A stretch of DNA of 64,000 nucleotides from Panax quinquefolius (GCA_020205615.1 CM035170.1:39867807-39931806); one strand, 5' to 3'; numbered from the stretch's first letter, positions 11,668 through 24,512 are shown. Translations and numbers: made by a program. Notes: generated by a model from the letters alone, not told the origin.

Positions 11668-13624
11668 TCAATTAGATTTTGAATAAGGTGGATGAGTGCC
11701 CAAAGATTCTTCTATCCGTGGACCATGAGACCGGGAGTGATATTGACATACTCCATCGAGTTGTATCACTCGAATGGGTGTTGATTGGAGGTAGAAGGAA
11801 TCGATCCTTCCTTCATTGATTAACATCTGAAGGATTTCCTCCTTAGGTTGGCCAAAATAGGTGAATTCCCTTTTGTTGGTAAAATCGACGGGCTTTGGCA
11901 TTTGCTCTCTTTGTCACTTTGTCTTCCACCATTTCATTTTTAGAAAGTGACGAAGGAATATTCATGACAAGAGGTAGGAGACTGGCATGCTCCTAGCTGA
12001 TTAATTGACGAGTCACTTGATGCTGACAAGTCACCAATTCTGCTAATTGTTCAATTTTCTTGCATAAAGCTTTTATCTTTCATTCCACTATGAACTGAAA
12101 CTTGGCATAATCCCATTTGTCATCACCGTCTTTGAGGGTCTGGGAGGATTCAAAGCTAAAATTGGAATTCTGTCCATTGATCATGTTGACCTCTTCTTCT
12201 TTGTGTTGAGGAAGAGGGTTGTCTTTAATGTGAGGCTGATCTGGTTTGGTGAACACGATCTCACTGTTGTCTATCAGGTCTTGGATCTTATGTTTCAAGG
12301 CCCAACAATCCTGAGTATCATGTCTAGGCGCCCCGTCATGATAAGCACATTTCCGAGCAACATTGAAACTCCGTCCATTAGGGCTGGCTAGTGGAAGAAG
12401 ATGCGTAATTTTCTTCTGTGTTGTCAGAAGATTGAGAATTTTCTCGAGTGTATCCCCTAAGGGTGTGAACACTCGAGGGCGTTTGACTTCTCCACCTTTT
12501 GGTATTGGAGGATTCGAAGACTGTGCTTGAAAGGGAGTATAGTTTCTTCTTTTAATAGGCATAATCTGATTACCTTTTTGACCCTGTAGTATCAAGGAAA
12601 CATCTTCCTCTTTCTTTTTATGGACCCTTTGGGGGTTGTTTCCATAATTTCCGGATTGGATGTGATCAGCAACAGCTTTAAGGGCAGCTAGGTCTTGAAT
12701 CTTTCCGGACTTCAATCCCATCTTAACCATCTCCCCATGTTTGACCATTTCGAAAATGGTTTACTGGATCTTGGCTAAAACTCTTTCATAGAATGGAGCT
12801 TCTTCAGATGTTCATGAAAGTCATGACCATCCCTGATTCTGTCATGGAAGGACTAACTTGGGCAGCCAGACATCTCCACCTTTGAGCATACTCTCTAAAA
12901 GACTCGTTAGACTATTTCTTGATCTTGGTAATTTGATACCGATCAGAGCCATCTCGAGACCCGAAAGTCGATTGAGTGAGGAAAACGTGTGCTAGCTCTT
13001 CCCAGCTATGGATCTTTGAATTGTCTAATCTTGTGAACCACGAACGGGCTTCTCTAGTTAGACTCTTCTGGAACAGTTGCATTTTGAGTTTTTCATCCTC
13101 TACATAAGATCCAAGTTCTCCAATGAACACCTTTAAATGTGTGTAAGGATCTCCTAACCCGTCATATTTTTCAAAGTCAGGTAATGAACACCAGGGAAAA
13201 TGCAAAGATCAGCATATGAAACACTCCCGTGTGTTCCAATTCCTTTGATAGCACAAAGGGTCTCTTCCATTTGAAGGACTTTCTTTTTGATGTCACCAGT
13301 GTCTGGATCTTCAGTGGGATGGGCAGCATCACGAGTTTTGTTGGTTGTATTAAACTGCAGTTCAGGTATTATAATGACCTGGGTTCCCCCTTGTGTGGAG
13401 GATTCAGCATGTACGAGTATTTTTGGACCCGGAGTAGACTAGTGTAGTTCTTTGAGTAGAACAGCCAAATCTGTAATTTTTTTGCTTAATCCATCGAATT
13501 CTTTGCGAGAAACTGGATTAAGGTCAGTCTGGTCAGATGACGACATGATTGATTGTAGGTGTGTAGCCTTTTTGGATTTTGACCGGGTAGTAGGTCCGAT
13601 TGGTTCCCTGCGAAAGACTTGCAT
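11668..13624 (-). pseudogene. gag: Tat gag (T1, copy A)
   Basis: Structural capsid protein. Minus strand. Starts at the ATG at 13624 (MQVFRREPIGPTTRS). It contains the capsid signature PDFEKYDGLGDPYTHLK in copy B, and here the partial KYDGLGDPYTHLKVF (13205-12912) with RSWFTRLDNSKIHSW. It then has an atypical zinc-binding motif CAYHDGAPRHDTQDCWALK (12748-12080), as in Tat gags. At least four frame breaks. A 24-base gap relative to copy B lies near 13180. Confidence 0.85.
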
Positions 13625-14275
13625 AGTTTAGTCCTTAGGGAATATGTGTATAATAACATGCTATGTGATGCGTTCATTTTAGGAATTTTATCCTGCAAAA
13701 CGGATGTTAGCTATTTGTAGCATTAAAATATGTATGTGTACACATTTCTTCATATTTCTTATTACATGGAGATATATATGGAATGTAATTACAAGTAATT
13801 GTGTTTACAAGTAATTTAAAATGAGAGAGCATGAAGAGACTTTCCTCCGTTTTGGGTTTATCAAAGGCTGACCTATCTTAGGTTACTCTCGCGGCTTTTT
13901 GGTATGAAGGTTCCAAAATCATCCCAATTTACTCAACGGGAAATTAATCTGGTCTTTCAACTGGAGCGAATTTGGGTTGTGCCTTTCCTGAGCCTCGGAG
14001 AATTAGTCTTCCCACGAGTCCAATAATCAAACACCGACGGGATAGCCTCCTGGTTGAGGGACCACACAACATACATTCACATACATCGCGTCTCACCGTA
14101 TGAAAATGATGACAAGTACGAAGCACTAATATCACAAGCAGATATGGTGCGAAGCACTAAGTGCAATAAGGAAATGCATTCGTACACATTCATCAAATGT
14201 AAATGCAACATCCACACATAAGTAGATAATAGTTTTGAAAAGATTGTAATAGCGACTTAAGTCCTCTTACTGGAT
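13625..14275 (-). other. T1 5' leader between primer-binding site and gag (copy A)
   Basis: Non-coding leader of the minus-strand transcript, about 650 bp. No ORF matches a known protein. Confidence 0.6.
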
Positions 14276-14293
14276 TCCCTAGCAGAGTCGCCA
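14276..14293 (-). promoter_or_regulatory. Primer-binding site of T1 (copy A)
   Basis: Minus strand TGGCGACTCTGCTAGGGA, two bases inside the LTR end. From memory this matches the tRNA-Arg primer site typical of Ogre/Tat elements. Copy B has TGGCGACTCTTCTGGGGA at 48066-48083. Confidence 0.85.
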
Positions 14294-15103
14294 CCTGTCG
14301 ACGTCAGGATTTTTAGATGTCCATTTCCATTACTTGTTCTTTGGTGTTCTCATGTTAGGTGAGATTTGTTTGAAAAAACAAGTTAAAAAGGTCCGACGTG
14401 TATAATGTCGACGATGGACTGTTAAGAGTCGCCAGTTGGTTTTTTAAATGGTTGTACCAACACAACCGAGAAAAGGTTTGCACATTGACCCAGTGATGTG
14501 ACATTGTTAAATGGGTCGGTGAAACCAAAATTCATTACGGTCCGGAGACTTGATTATGCAGAGGGAAGGTGTTAGGCACCCCCCCGACATCCGTGTTACC
14601 ACGTTGACCGCCTCTTTTCAAGAAACTATTATCTGAATGTGTGTGTGTGTGAGTCAATGTGTTATTATTTGGAAGTAGTGTGAGGCCTCGTTCGTACCTA
14701 TATACACAGGGTTTGAATTTATGTAAAAATTCAATTTTAAGCAAGATATGACAGTGATGTTTTATAAAAAAAAGGTTTTTCAAACCATGATGCTCAATAG
14801 TAATTGAGACCTTTTACACTCCTATTTTATTAAGTGTTAGGCTTGATTGATTTTATTTTACGGATGCGAGGCATTCGTACGAAAATAATATACAAAATAA
14901 TGTCGACTTCCTCATAGGTATGGAAACCATCTGAGGAAATTCAGACATCGTAGAATAATTTACAACTTGCCTACAGCTGAAAATGTCCATCACGGGAACC
15001 GAATCTAGATCCAATAGGTTGAATCTGTGATCACATGATTCCTAGGCGCACGTGATACTGCAATTTATATAAAAGCAGTAAGCAGGTATATATATAAAAG
15101 CTG

Positions 15104-15105
<2 letters not shown>

Positions 15106-15148
<43 letters not shown>

Positions 15149-15434
15149 ATGATCACCAACCACGAAGCACCTCCATGGGGATCGGAAAATGTAAATAAAG
15201 TTGTAAAGCTATCAACCGCCACGGAGTAAACTATAAAGTGGATTTAAACGTAAATAAAGTCAGTATAAAGCAATCAAGTGCCACGAAATGAACTCGTGCA
15301 TGACTTAAACGTAAAGAAAGTCAGTAAGCGATCAACCACCACTTAAGTGAACTCCTGTGGGACGAAATATATATATATATAAGCAATAAACGCATAGGAT
15401 GTAAAATCCAAGCTCATCTAATATAGAGTTCGAT

Positions 15435-15480
<46 letters not shown>

Positions 15481-15671
15481 TTTAGTAAACGCACCGGATG
15501 TAAAATCCAGCTCATCAATGTAGTTCGACAACAGATTCATATATATAAGTATATATATATTCTCATCGAACAAAGTTCATATATATATAAATATATATAT
15601 ATATATAAGCAAATAAACGCCCGCATCAAGTTCAGGCTCAATCGAGGCATAACTCGATAATGTTAGTCAAT

Positions 15672-15719
<48 letters not shown>

Positions 15720-15730
15720 TATATAGATAT
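15106..15730. repeat. Tandem subrepeats and (TA)n runs inside the T1 LTR (copy A)
   Basis: Two repeat families. One of about 65 bp (15150-15370) has the core 'taaagtcagtaaagcgatca' then 'gccac..agtgaactc'. One of about 85 bp (15380-15725) has the core 'gtaaaatccaggctcatcg' and 'agttcgacaacagttcat'. Perfect TA runs lie at about 15106-15146, 15437-15478 and 15675-15718. They lie downstream of the TATA box, so they would be transcribed. Confidence 0.85.
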
Positions 15731-16038
15731 ATAAACTGAAATAAAACCGCGGACCGAAGTCCGGGCAAACGCGCGCAACACGACTCTCATCGTAAAGAAG
15801 GGAGTGTGCAAAGATGAAGAGAAGGGCTTTAAAGTGTGTGAGAAAGCTTACAGTTGACTGCCAAAGAAGACTTCTATATCTTTAAAGTGGGTAAACACTG
15901 GATTTTGTAGGTACAAAAGTAACTATATATGAGCTCACATGTGTTTAAAATGAGAAAGTACATTGTATGGGGTGAGTGCAGAGCAAATTGGACAGGGCTT
16001 CCTTACCGTTTTTTCTTGCAAAATGGCCACCCCAAGCC

Positions 16039-16053
16039 CTCTACTTATAGAGG
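16039..16053 (-). promoter_or_regulatory. LTR TATA box of T1 (copy A)
   Basis: Minus strand CTATAAGTAGAG, about 0.95 kb from the U3 start. The same site reads TATAAATAGAG in copy B (49699-49712) and TATAAATAAGAG in T3 (58887-58900), so it is conserved in three LTRs. Confidence 0.7.
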
Positions 16054-16994
16054 GTGGAGTCATGAGTGTACTGCTGGTGAGCCGCAGTGTACTGCAGAGG
16101 CAACCCCGTGGGCTCTCGGGTTTTCGGTCGAGTCGTCTCAGAAGACGAAATGCGCTTGGGCATTGTAATGTCCGTTCGAACTTTTAGAAGTGCACTCTGG
16201 GCATCCGATTGAGGTATACAGGACCTATTTCGGACCGCCTTTGTCGAGAGTTATATAATGGCATAGGATTAGAGTTTGTACGAAGTCATTGAAGATAGGA
16301 CCATGCCCTCCAGTCTTCAAGCTATAAATTCCATCCGTTACCCCGCAGAATAGTCACTCGGGATTGATTTTTCTTGGCTCGTATGGGACATCGTTGGATA
16401 GAGATGTGTATGAAATGTTGAGACGACGTGGCATGGCATCGTGTTGGCGAGATGACGATGTTACCCCTCACGGTGTGTTATCACGGATTTACCGATAAAG
16501 CGACGTTGCTTTCGTGGCTTTGGTGAGATTGGACTGCTACAATTGTTAAAGGTCCTCAGTGTCATCTTTGACGTATTCCTGTCATGCCGATGTTATCTCC
16601 AGGTTGGTACGGAATATCTCTTGGTGAGCGTCGAGAGTGAAGCTGGTTGCATTTGAAACAAGCATTTCCGGGGTTATCGCCGACACTGCATTCCTTGGGG
16701 TTATCACCAAGGTTGGTGGCTATTCCCATGATTGGGACTGAGACTGGATACCTTCGGGGTTATCTTTAAGATTAATTGGTCTTCTCCGGTGTGTGTTCCG
16801 GTGTTGGATCTACATGCCTTGGGGTTATTTTCGAGGTTGGAATTATTACTCCCAGTGTGTGTTCCGGGGTTGATGCTAAACTTTCGGAAGTATCCGGTAT
16901 GGATATTGATTGTCTTTCAGGGTTCCCTCTTAAAAGACAAATTTGTCATTTTGCAATGTTAGTGACAGCAGTATAGAAAATTTGAGTGTCTACA

Positions 16995-17606
16995 GGGTAC
17001 ATTGTGCCTAACTGTCTGGGTCCAAAGAAAAACCGTGGATGCTTTGTGTGTGGGTCAACTGACCACATGGCAAAGAACTGCCCAAAGAAGGGGACGGACG
17101 GGAATAAGGGTGCCAATAGTGGTAAGTTAAATATTAGGGGTCCAGTGCAGTAAGGTAGGCCGATGGCCCGTACCTTTAACATGACTGTCCAAGATGCGAT
17201 GGCTTCAGGGAACGTAATCGCAGGTATTATCCCGATCAACGATCTAAATGCATACGTGTTTTTTGACTCGGGTGCTACTTGTTCGTTTATCGCATGTGAT
17301 TTTGCTAGACGATTAGGATTACTTCCTGAAAGGTTGCATATTCCTTTAAATATTAAGGTAGAAAATGAAGAGATAATTCCTGTTGAAGATATTCATAGGA
17401 GTTTTTGCGTAGATATATGGGGTTGTAAATTATCGACAGACCTGATACCGATAAAGTTAGGAGAATTTGACGTAATCCTCAGAATGGATTGGTTAGTTAA
17501 CCATGGGGCAATAATAGATTGTCAAAAGAAAAGCTTGAATATTAAAACATTAAGACAACCTCATGTAATATTTTACGGTAATAAATCGTCGGGACGTTCG
17601 TGTTGA
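16995..17606 (+). pseudogene. gag-pol: Tekay gag zinc knuckle and protease (T2, copy A)
   Basis: The plus-strand element is entered mid-gag because T1 is inserted at 16994. First the CCHC knuckle CFVCGSTDHMAKNCP (about 17040-17085), then aspartic protease FFDSGATCSFIACDFARRLG and DVILRMDWLVNHGAIIDC. In the last motif a usual G is R here, while copy B keeps LGMDWL. A 10-base deletion after codon ...GRSC (near 17605), relative to copy B, shifts the frame into RT. The upstream gag half is nowhere in the window. Confidence 0.9.
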
Positions 17607-19226
17607 CCCAAACTAGAAAATTATTGAGGAAGGGGTGTGTAGGCTATTTGTGTCATGTGGTTGATACCCAGAGAGTGAGAGCGACCATGGAACAAATACC
17701 TATAGTGAGTGAATTAATGGATGTATTTCCAAGTGAATTGTCGGGTCTTCCACCGGATAGGGAGACCGAGTTCATGATAGACATTGTGTCAGGAGCGAAA
17801 CCAGTTTCCAGGGCACTGTATCGTATGGCGCCAGTGGAGATGAAGGAGTTGATGGCGCAGTTGCAAGAACTATTAGACAGGAAGTACATACAACTGAGTG
17901 TTTCGCCATGGGGAGCGCCGATATTGTTTGTCAAGAAGAAGGACGGATCATTAAGACTTTGTATCGAGTACCGAGAGTTGAACAAGTTGACGATAAAGAA
18001 TAAGTATCCATTGCCCAGGATCGATGATCTTTTTGATCAGTTGAAAGGGGAAAAGTACTTTTCTAAAATAGATTTAAGGAAATGGTACCATTAGCTGAAC
18101 GTTAGAAATGAAGACGTACCAAAAACGGCATTCAGAACTCGTTATGGGCATTACGAGTTTCTGGTAATGTCATTTGGGTTGACAAATGCACTTACTGCAT
18201 TTATGGATATGATGAACAGGGTGTTCAAACAATATTTTGACAAGTTCATTATGGTGTTTATCGATGATATTCTAGTCTAATCTTAGACGCCAGAAGATCA
18301 TGTTGAACACCTAATGATAATATTGGAGACATTAAGGAAGGAGAAGTTATATGTGAAGTTCACTAAGTGTGAATTTTGGCTAGAGAGGGTATAGTTTTTA
18401 GGACATGTCATTAACCACGAGGGGATTTCAGTAGATCCAACAAAGGTGGAAGCCATAATGAATTGGGAACAACCGAGAACGCCGACTGAGGTGTGGAGTT
18501 TCCTAGGGTTAACGTGGTTCTATCGGAGATTCATTCAAGATTTTTCGAAGATAGCTACTCCGTTGACCAATTTGACAAGGAAGACAGTGAAGTACGCGTG
18601 GACGGAGAGGTGCGAAGACAGTTTTCAAGAACTGAAGAAGAGGATAAGTAAAGCACATGTTTTGTCATTACCCGATGACATAGGAAATTTTGTAGTATAT
18701 AGTGATGCTTCCCATATAGGACTTGGTTACGTGCTCATGTAGCATGGCAAGGTCATTGCATATGCGTCTAGGTAGTTGAAGGATTATGAGAAAGTTTACC
18801 CTACTCATGATCTGCAAAATGGCTGCGGTAGTGTTTGCCTTTAAGATATTGCGACATTATCTTTACGGGGAAAAGTGTGAGATATACATGGACCACAAGA
18901 GTCTAAAATATATCTTCACATGAAGGAGTTGAATATGAGACAGAGGAGATGGCTGGAGTTGATAAAGGATTATGACTGTGAAATCCTGTATCACCCTAGA
19001 AAAGCCAATGTAGTGGCTGATGCCTTAAGTAGAAAGGGTCGGGAGAAGTTATCTATGTTAACGGCTCAGACTGAGTTAATAACAGAGATGGCTAGGATGG
19101 AGTTAGAGGTAAAGTTGCCCAGTGAAGCGGGACAAAGACTATTTACGACGGAGATACAATCTACCATCGTAGAGAGAGCCAAGGAGGTGCAGCTCAAAAC
19201 TGATGAGTGTGACCAGATGAAGAAGT
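17600..19226 (+). pseudogene. pol: Tekay reverse transcriptase and RNase H (T2, copy A)
   Basis: [36 protein letters not shown], catalytic VFIDDILV (about 18250-18280), then [15 protein letters not shown]. RNase [17 protein letters not shown] and [21 protein letters not shown]. Stops include a TAG at 18092-18094 private to this copy. TAGs at 18392-18394, 18740-18742 and 18773-18775 are shared with copy B. At those four codons the related T4 family or the other copy has CAG. The piece ends at 19226 where the T4 LTR begins; T2 integrase is absent from the window. Confidence 0.92.
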
Positions 19227-21270
19227 TGTGATGCCCCCAAATTTGGGTATCTTCCAACCCGACAGATGGTGCTCCACGATACTACATTTCATACAATCAT
19301 TCCATTGAAATAACAACAAAATGAGTGTAATTACTATCTTTATATTACATCTGTAATAAATCCTTTCCCAGGTTCATAACCGAATACATTCGTTGTTCGT
19401 CATAAGTATATTACACACAAATACACTAGTCTATTATAGGACGATTAATTGTCCATCTTAGCCTTGCCTATATCTCTCTTAGAACTCTCAGTTCGTTCGG
19501 CTTTAGCTGCAAACATATGGTTCAAGCAAGAATGAGCATAACTAGTGTATTTATAGCAAGGTTATTTGTCACACTTCTATTTAATTAAATAATCAATTTA
19601 ATCAATTAAAAAAATATTAATCTATTAAATTACTTTAACACATAAATCATTATCTCATAATTATAATTTCCTTTATAATTATAAATTTATTTAACCAACT
19701 AACACCTTATTACAAATTTTAATTAAAATATTATAATTTATTTAATCATTATTAGCTCTCTAACTTAATTATTAAATTAAATTAGTATATAATCTCATAA
19801 CAATTAATTTTCTTAGCTCCTTAATTATTTATTCAACAAATAATTAACTAAACCACATCAACTCAAATTGAACAATTATTTATTCAATAATAACATATCC
19901 CTTAAATACTTATATAAATCAATAAATATTTAATATTATAATTTAAAATTTTGGAATGTTACAATTACCTTATCTCGCGTGTTGACATTGGAAACCAAAG
20001 TTTTCAAGTCCCACGTCAACTTTTGACCTTTAATCCGGGCTTTTACGTTTAACGTCTATTTTCGTACAATTCGCCATAACTTCGTTACTAATGTTCTCTA
20101 AGCCAAATCACATGGAAAACTCCATTGATTCATCATAGTCATCCTAACCAAACAATAGGCACATCCCTTAGCTATAACGATGTTCAAAACGTTCGTTAAT
20201 AACTAAGTTAACGTTCAAGACGCTTATGGTTTTTAACTCATTTAAACACTTACGATTTCTATTTGGTCATGACCTATCAATGATTTTATCATTAATAGGA
20301 ATCCTTATATCTCCTCAATAAACACACTCCACTCATCTACGATTCTTCTACGAGAAAGAAATCGAAAAAGATGAAGATTACGGTTTATAAGAATTTACCT
20401 TTGAAGTAATTCACGTTCTTGATAAATGCCTATTGGTTTGCTTGGACGTAGAAGGATTTAATGTTTCTAGCTCGTTCTCTCTCTCACTCTATTTGGACAA
20501 GCTTTGTAAAACAACAAAATCCAACTCTAGTTTTCTATTTATAGAAAACCAAATGAGGGCAAAATGGTCCAATTCTCCACCTCCTTACTTATTTACAACT
20601 TTGTCACCAAGTAAAGTACTTGGTGAACAAGTGATATGCTTGGCTTGCACACCAAGTGGCCGGCCCACCATGCCCATGGGTCATCCCCATGTGTTGTCCC
20701 ATGGGTTTTACCCATTCGGTGACCCACCGGTTCGATCCACGGTTCGGTTTTCTTGCATTGGGCTTAACCAATCTAATATTGGGCCTTGACTTGGGCTTAT
20801 TACTTAATCCCTTGGGCCTGCTCATTCAATTGATTAGACTAAACATAATCCAACCCAAATGAATTAACATTAAGTCTTAACTAAATTCTAAAATACAACT
20901 TGTATTCCCTACATATAATTCACATATTCTTTCCGTATAATACTAGTACGATAATCGTATTGTACTCCGTATTAACTCAACATATTATACATAGATACTA
21001 AATTGTCTCATACTTGTATAATACATGTCTTAACTGGAACAAAACTGGATGAATAGTGTTTTTACGCAAACATTCTCAGAAAACCTTCGTTCTCGTCTTG
21101 ATAATTCACAACAATTAATTCTAGTACAAAGCCAGAATACTAACCACATTCGCACATTCTAGGTCATAAAACAACCTTCGAACATCTTACTCACTCAATT
21201 AATTTCATTTAATCCACATAATCAAATAAAAATTTAATTCATTGAAAATTCAAAATTCTCGGGCGTTACA
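19227..21270 (-). repeat. 3' LTR of T4 (copy A)
   Basis: 2044 bp, plus-strand ends tgtgatgccc... and ...gggcgttaca (minus TGTAACGCC...). Bounded by T2 on the left and by a pyrimidine-rich stretch (polypurine tract on the minus strand, about 21273-21282) on the right. The first ~310 bp match 31437-31750. Relative to copy B it lacks about 180 bp at 21036-21040. It holds a TATA box at 20533-20548. Confidence 0.9.
20533..20548 (-). promoter_or_regulatory. LTR TATA box of T4 (copy A)
   Basis: Minus strand TTTCTATAAATAGAAAA, within a small palindrome. The same site is present in copy B (54167-54180). Typical plant LTR core promoter. Confidence 0.6.
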
Positions 21271-21284
21271 TTCTTCCCTCCTTA

Positions 21285-22686
21285 TAAGGATTTTGTCCCC
21301 AAAATCTCGTTATTCTTACATAAACAAATGAGGAAACTTTTCCTTCATTTTACTTTCGAGCTCCCACGTTGCTTCTTCAGCATAGTGGTTACTCTAAATT
21401 ACCTTTACTGAAGGTATTACCTTATTTCTCAAGACTTGTAACTTCCTATAAATAATCTCAATCGGAATCTCTTCATAAGTTAAGTCTTTTTCTACATGAA
21501 TAGATTCATATTCTATTACGTGCTTGTAGTAGGTTTATAAGGACTTAAACACGCATACGTGAAACACATTGTGTATTCTTTCCATTTCTGGAGGTAAGGC
21601 TACTTCATAAACTACTTCCCTTATCCTTCTTAAAATCTAAAAAGGTCCTACAAACCTTGGACTTAACTTCCCTTTTTTCCAAAATGTATCTTCCCTTTCC
21701 AAGGCAATACTTTTAGAAAAACATATGAACCTACTTCAAACTCCCTCTTCTCTCGATGAGGATCTCGTGATATATCGCTTGTGTCTATCTTGAGTTGCTA
21801 CTAATCGAGCTCTTATCAGCTTCACCATGTCTGCCATTTGTTGTACCATCTCAGGTCCCAACATTCGACGTTCACCTACTTCATCCCAGCAAAGTGGTGC
21901 TCTGCACTTCCTTCCATACAAAGCTTCGTAAGGCGGCATGCCTATACTAACGTGAAAACTATTGTTGTAAGCGAATTCTACCAAAGGTAGATGCTTGTCC
22001 CAACTCCCCTTGAAATGCATAACGCAAGATCTTAACATATCTTCTAGCATTTGAATTGTACGTTCACTTTGTCCATCCATGTGTGGATGATACGTCGTAC
22101 TCAATCTCAACTGCATTCCCATTTAATCTTGCAAACTCCTCCAAAAGTTCGACGTGAATCGTGGATCACGATCGGACACAATCGAAACAGGTACTCCATG
22201 TCTGGAAATGATTTCCTTAACATAAAGCTTAGCTAAATGCTCTAGGTTATACCTAACTCTTATTGGTAGAAAATGAGCCGATTTAGTTAATCGATCCACT
22301 ATTACCCAAATAGCATCGTATCTTTTTCTTGTCGTTGGAAGTCCCACAACAAAATACATGGTGATATGCTCCCATTTCCACTCCGGAATCTCCAATGGTT
22401 GTATCAATCCACTCGGTCTTTGGTGTTCAGCCTTAACTTTCTCAGAAGTTAAGCACTTACTAACGTATTCTACAATCTCCCTCTTCATGTTCGGCCACCA
22501 AAAGTTCTGACAAAGGTCTTGATACATCTTAGTACTACTAGGATGTATCGAGTACCTCGAACTATGGGCCTCACACATAATCTCTTCTTTCAACTCGGAA
22601 TTATTTTGAACCCCAATTCTTCCTTCAAAACGAAGTAAACCTTCTTTATCAAGGTTATACTTAGTCTTCACTTCATCCTTCACTAT
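21285..22686 (-). pseudogene. pol: Tekay integrase with chromodomain (T4, copy A)
   Basis: Minus strand. Zinc finger: [11 protein letters not shown]...KCLTSEKV, where the final cysteine of the usual CLTCQ is serine, so zinc binding should be lost. Core: [11 protein letters not shown] (first catalytic D replaced by Y), [11 protein letters not shown] (second D) and DGQSERTIQML (E). The C-terminal part (21736-21300) includes the GPF/Y region and a chromodomain ending near ATWELE and KFPHLF, interrupted by stops. The first catalytic Asp is intact in copy B (HITMDFMVG). Confidence 0.88.
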
Positions 22687-24512
22687 CTTTTTCATATGAT
22701 CGCATTCTTTAGTACTTATCTGTACCTCATTAACCCGTTCCACTATCGTTGGTCGAGTCTCTATCGAGAATAACATCTCTGTTGTTTCACTTGGCAACTT
22801 AACTTCTAATTCCATCCTGGCCATCTCTGTTATCAACTTATTCTGAGTCGTTAACATTGACAACTTTTCTCTACCCTTCGGACTTAACGCGTCGGCTACT
22901 ACATTCGCCTTCCCCGGATGATATAAAATATCACAATCATAATCTTTTATCAACTCTAACCACCTTCTCTGCATCATATTCAACTCATTCTGTGTGAAGA
23001 TATATTTCAAACTTTTGTGGTCCGTGTATATCTCACATTTTTCTCTGTATAAATAATGTCTCCATATTTTTAAAGCAAACACTACAGCTGCCAATTCTAG
23101 GTCATGAGTAGGATAGACCTTCTCATAATCTTTTAACTGACATGACGCATACGCAATGACATTGCCATGCTGCATAAGCACGCAACCTAGGCCTTTATGC
23201 GAAGCATCACTATAAACTACAAAATTCCCCGTATCATCTGGTAAAGATAATATAGGTTCCTCACTCAACCTCCTTTTTAGTTCTTGCAAAACGATGCTCA
23301 CACTTTTCTGTCCATACATACTTCATCGACTTCCTTGTCAGATTTGTCAACGGAGTAACTAATTTAGAAAAGTCCTGAATGAACCTTCTATAGTATCCCG
23401 CTAATCCCAGAAAACGCCTAACCTCGATTGGTGTTTTTCGTTGCTCCCACTCATTCACCGCTTCCACTTTCGCTGGATCTACGGATATGCCATCTTTATC
23501 TATAACATGTCCTAGAAACTGCACTTGTTCGAGCCAAAATTCATATTTAGTGAATTTCGCATACAACTTCTCCCTCCGTAGTGTTTCCAACACTATTCTT
23601 AGATGTTCAGCATGATCTTCTGGCGTCTCAGAATAGACTAGAATATCATCAATGAACACTACGACGAACTTGTCCAAATACTATTTGAACACACTGTTCA
23701 TCATATCCATGAATGCAATTTGGCGATTCGCATTATTTCAAACGACATAACCAAAAACTTGTAATGCCCATAACGATTTTTAAACGCCGTCTTAGGTATA
23801 TCTTCCTTCCTCACTTTCAATTGATGATACCCCGTACGCAAATCTATTTTAGAAAATACTTTGCCCGTTTTAACTGATCAAATAGATCATCGATCCTGGG
23901 CAATGGGTATTTATTCTTAATCGTTAACTTGTTCAACTCTCGATAGTCGATAGAAAGTCGTAATGATCCGTCTTTTTTCTTTACAAATAATACCGGTGCT
24001 CTCCAAGGAGACACACTCGGTTGAATGTACTTTATATCTAATAGTTCTTGTAACTGAACCATTAACTCCTTCATCTCAACTGGCGCCATCCTATATGGTG
24101 CCTTTGAAACTGGTGTCGTTCCCGACAACAAATCAATCACAAATTCTACCTCCCTATTCGGTGGAATACCGGGTAACTCCTCCGGAAACACATCCGCGAA
24201 TTCTTGAACCACCGCTATCTGTTCCAATGATGTTCCCACTTTTTGGGTATCCACCACATGACATAGATAACCATTACATCCCTTCTTCAACATCTTCCTA
24301 GCTTGTGTCGTGGTTAGACAACAAGAACGTCCCGATGATTTATTTCCATAAAACACCACCTCAGGTTTCTTAGGAAGTCTTAGGTTTACACTCTTTCTAT
24401 GACAATCTATTATCACTCTATGGTTAATTAACCAATCCATACCGAGAATCACATCGAATTCTCTTAACCTTATCGGTAAAAGATCTACTGATAATCTATT
24501 ACCCCTGATATC
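22687..24512 (-). pseudogene. pol: Tekay protease tail, RT and RNase H (T4, copy A)
   Basis: Minus strand. Protease tail: [19 protein letters not shown] (24460-24400). [37 protein letters not shown], catalytic [11 protein letters not shown] (23640-23660). RNase [17 protein letters not shown] and [16 protein letters not shown]. Open pieces are 24452-23844, 23677-23261 and 23319-22123, with frame breaks between. T6 is inserted at 24512/24513, within the protease. Confidence 0.9.

Larger units (their letters stand above)
2740..16994 (-). mobile_element. Tat-lineage (Ogre/Retand-like) LTR retrotransposon T1, copy A
   Basis: Read on the minus strand: 5' LTR (16994-14296), primer-binding site, gag, protease, RT, RNase H, second RNase H, integrase, an antisense additional ORF, a tandem-repeat 3' region, a polypurine tract, and a 144 bp remnant of the 3' LTR. 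The LTR starts TGTAGACACT and the primer-binding site is TGGCGACTCT..., both typical of Tat/Ogre elements as I know them. The dual RNase H and antisense ORF also fit Tat. The element sits inside the plus-strand Tekay T2 gag. Coding frames are broken many times, so it is not autonomous. Confidence 0.9.
14296..16994 (-). repeat. 5' LTR of T1 (copy A)
   Basis: 2699 bp, bounded by tgtcgacgtc... and ...gtgtctaca on the plus strand (minus-strand ends TGTAGACA...GTCGACA). Next to the primer-binding site on one side and T2 gag on the other. Contains a TATA box, internal tandem subrepeats and three long (TA)n runs. Copy B equivalent: 48086-50648. Short ORFs inside it are not conserved genes. Confidence 0.92.
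2208..23653. repeat. Segmental duplication of nested retrotransposons, copy A
   Basis: This 21.4 kb block recurs in the same orientation at 35763-57477, about 33.6 kb away. The order is identical: T5 integrase scrap, AT-rich scrap, Tat element T1, plus-strand Tekay T2, minus-strand Tekay T4. Junctions match to the base where I compared them: integrase/AT scrap at about 2498, AT scrap/LTR remnant at 2739, T1 LTR/T2 gag at 16994, T2/T4 LTR at 19227 and T4 LTR/T4 interior at 21270. Independent insertions would not repeat such junctions, so the block was copied after nesting. Small substitutions and indels throughout show the event is not recent. Confidence 0.95.

Noticed and set aside
15031..15222. 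ORF encoding a Tyr-Ile repeat
   Set aside because: Pure translation of a (TA)n run; the same artefact occurs at 48824-49024 and 58095-58451.
15929..16187. Overlapping ORFs of 74-79 codons in the T1 LTR
   Set aside because: Not preserved in copy B or T3 in the same frame; they overlap the promoter region.
20433..20789. 118-codon ORF inside the T4 LTR, also open in copy B (54067-54435) with a 12-base in-frame difference
   Set aside because: Antisense across the LTR TATA box, no recognisable domain, and openness over two recent copies is weak evidence.
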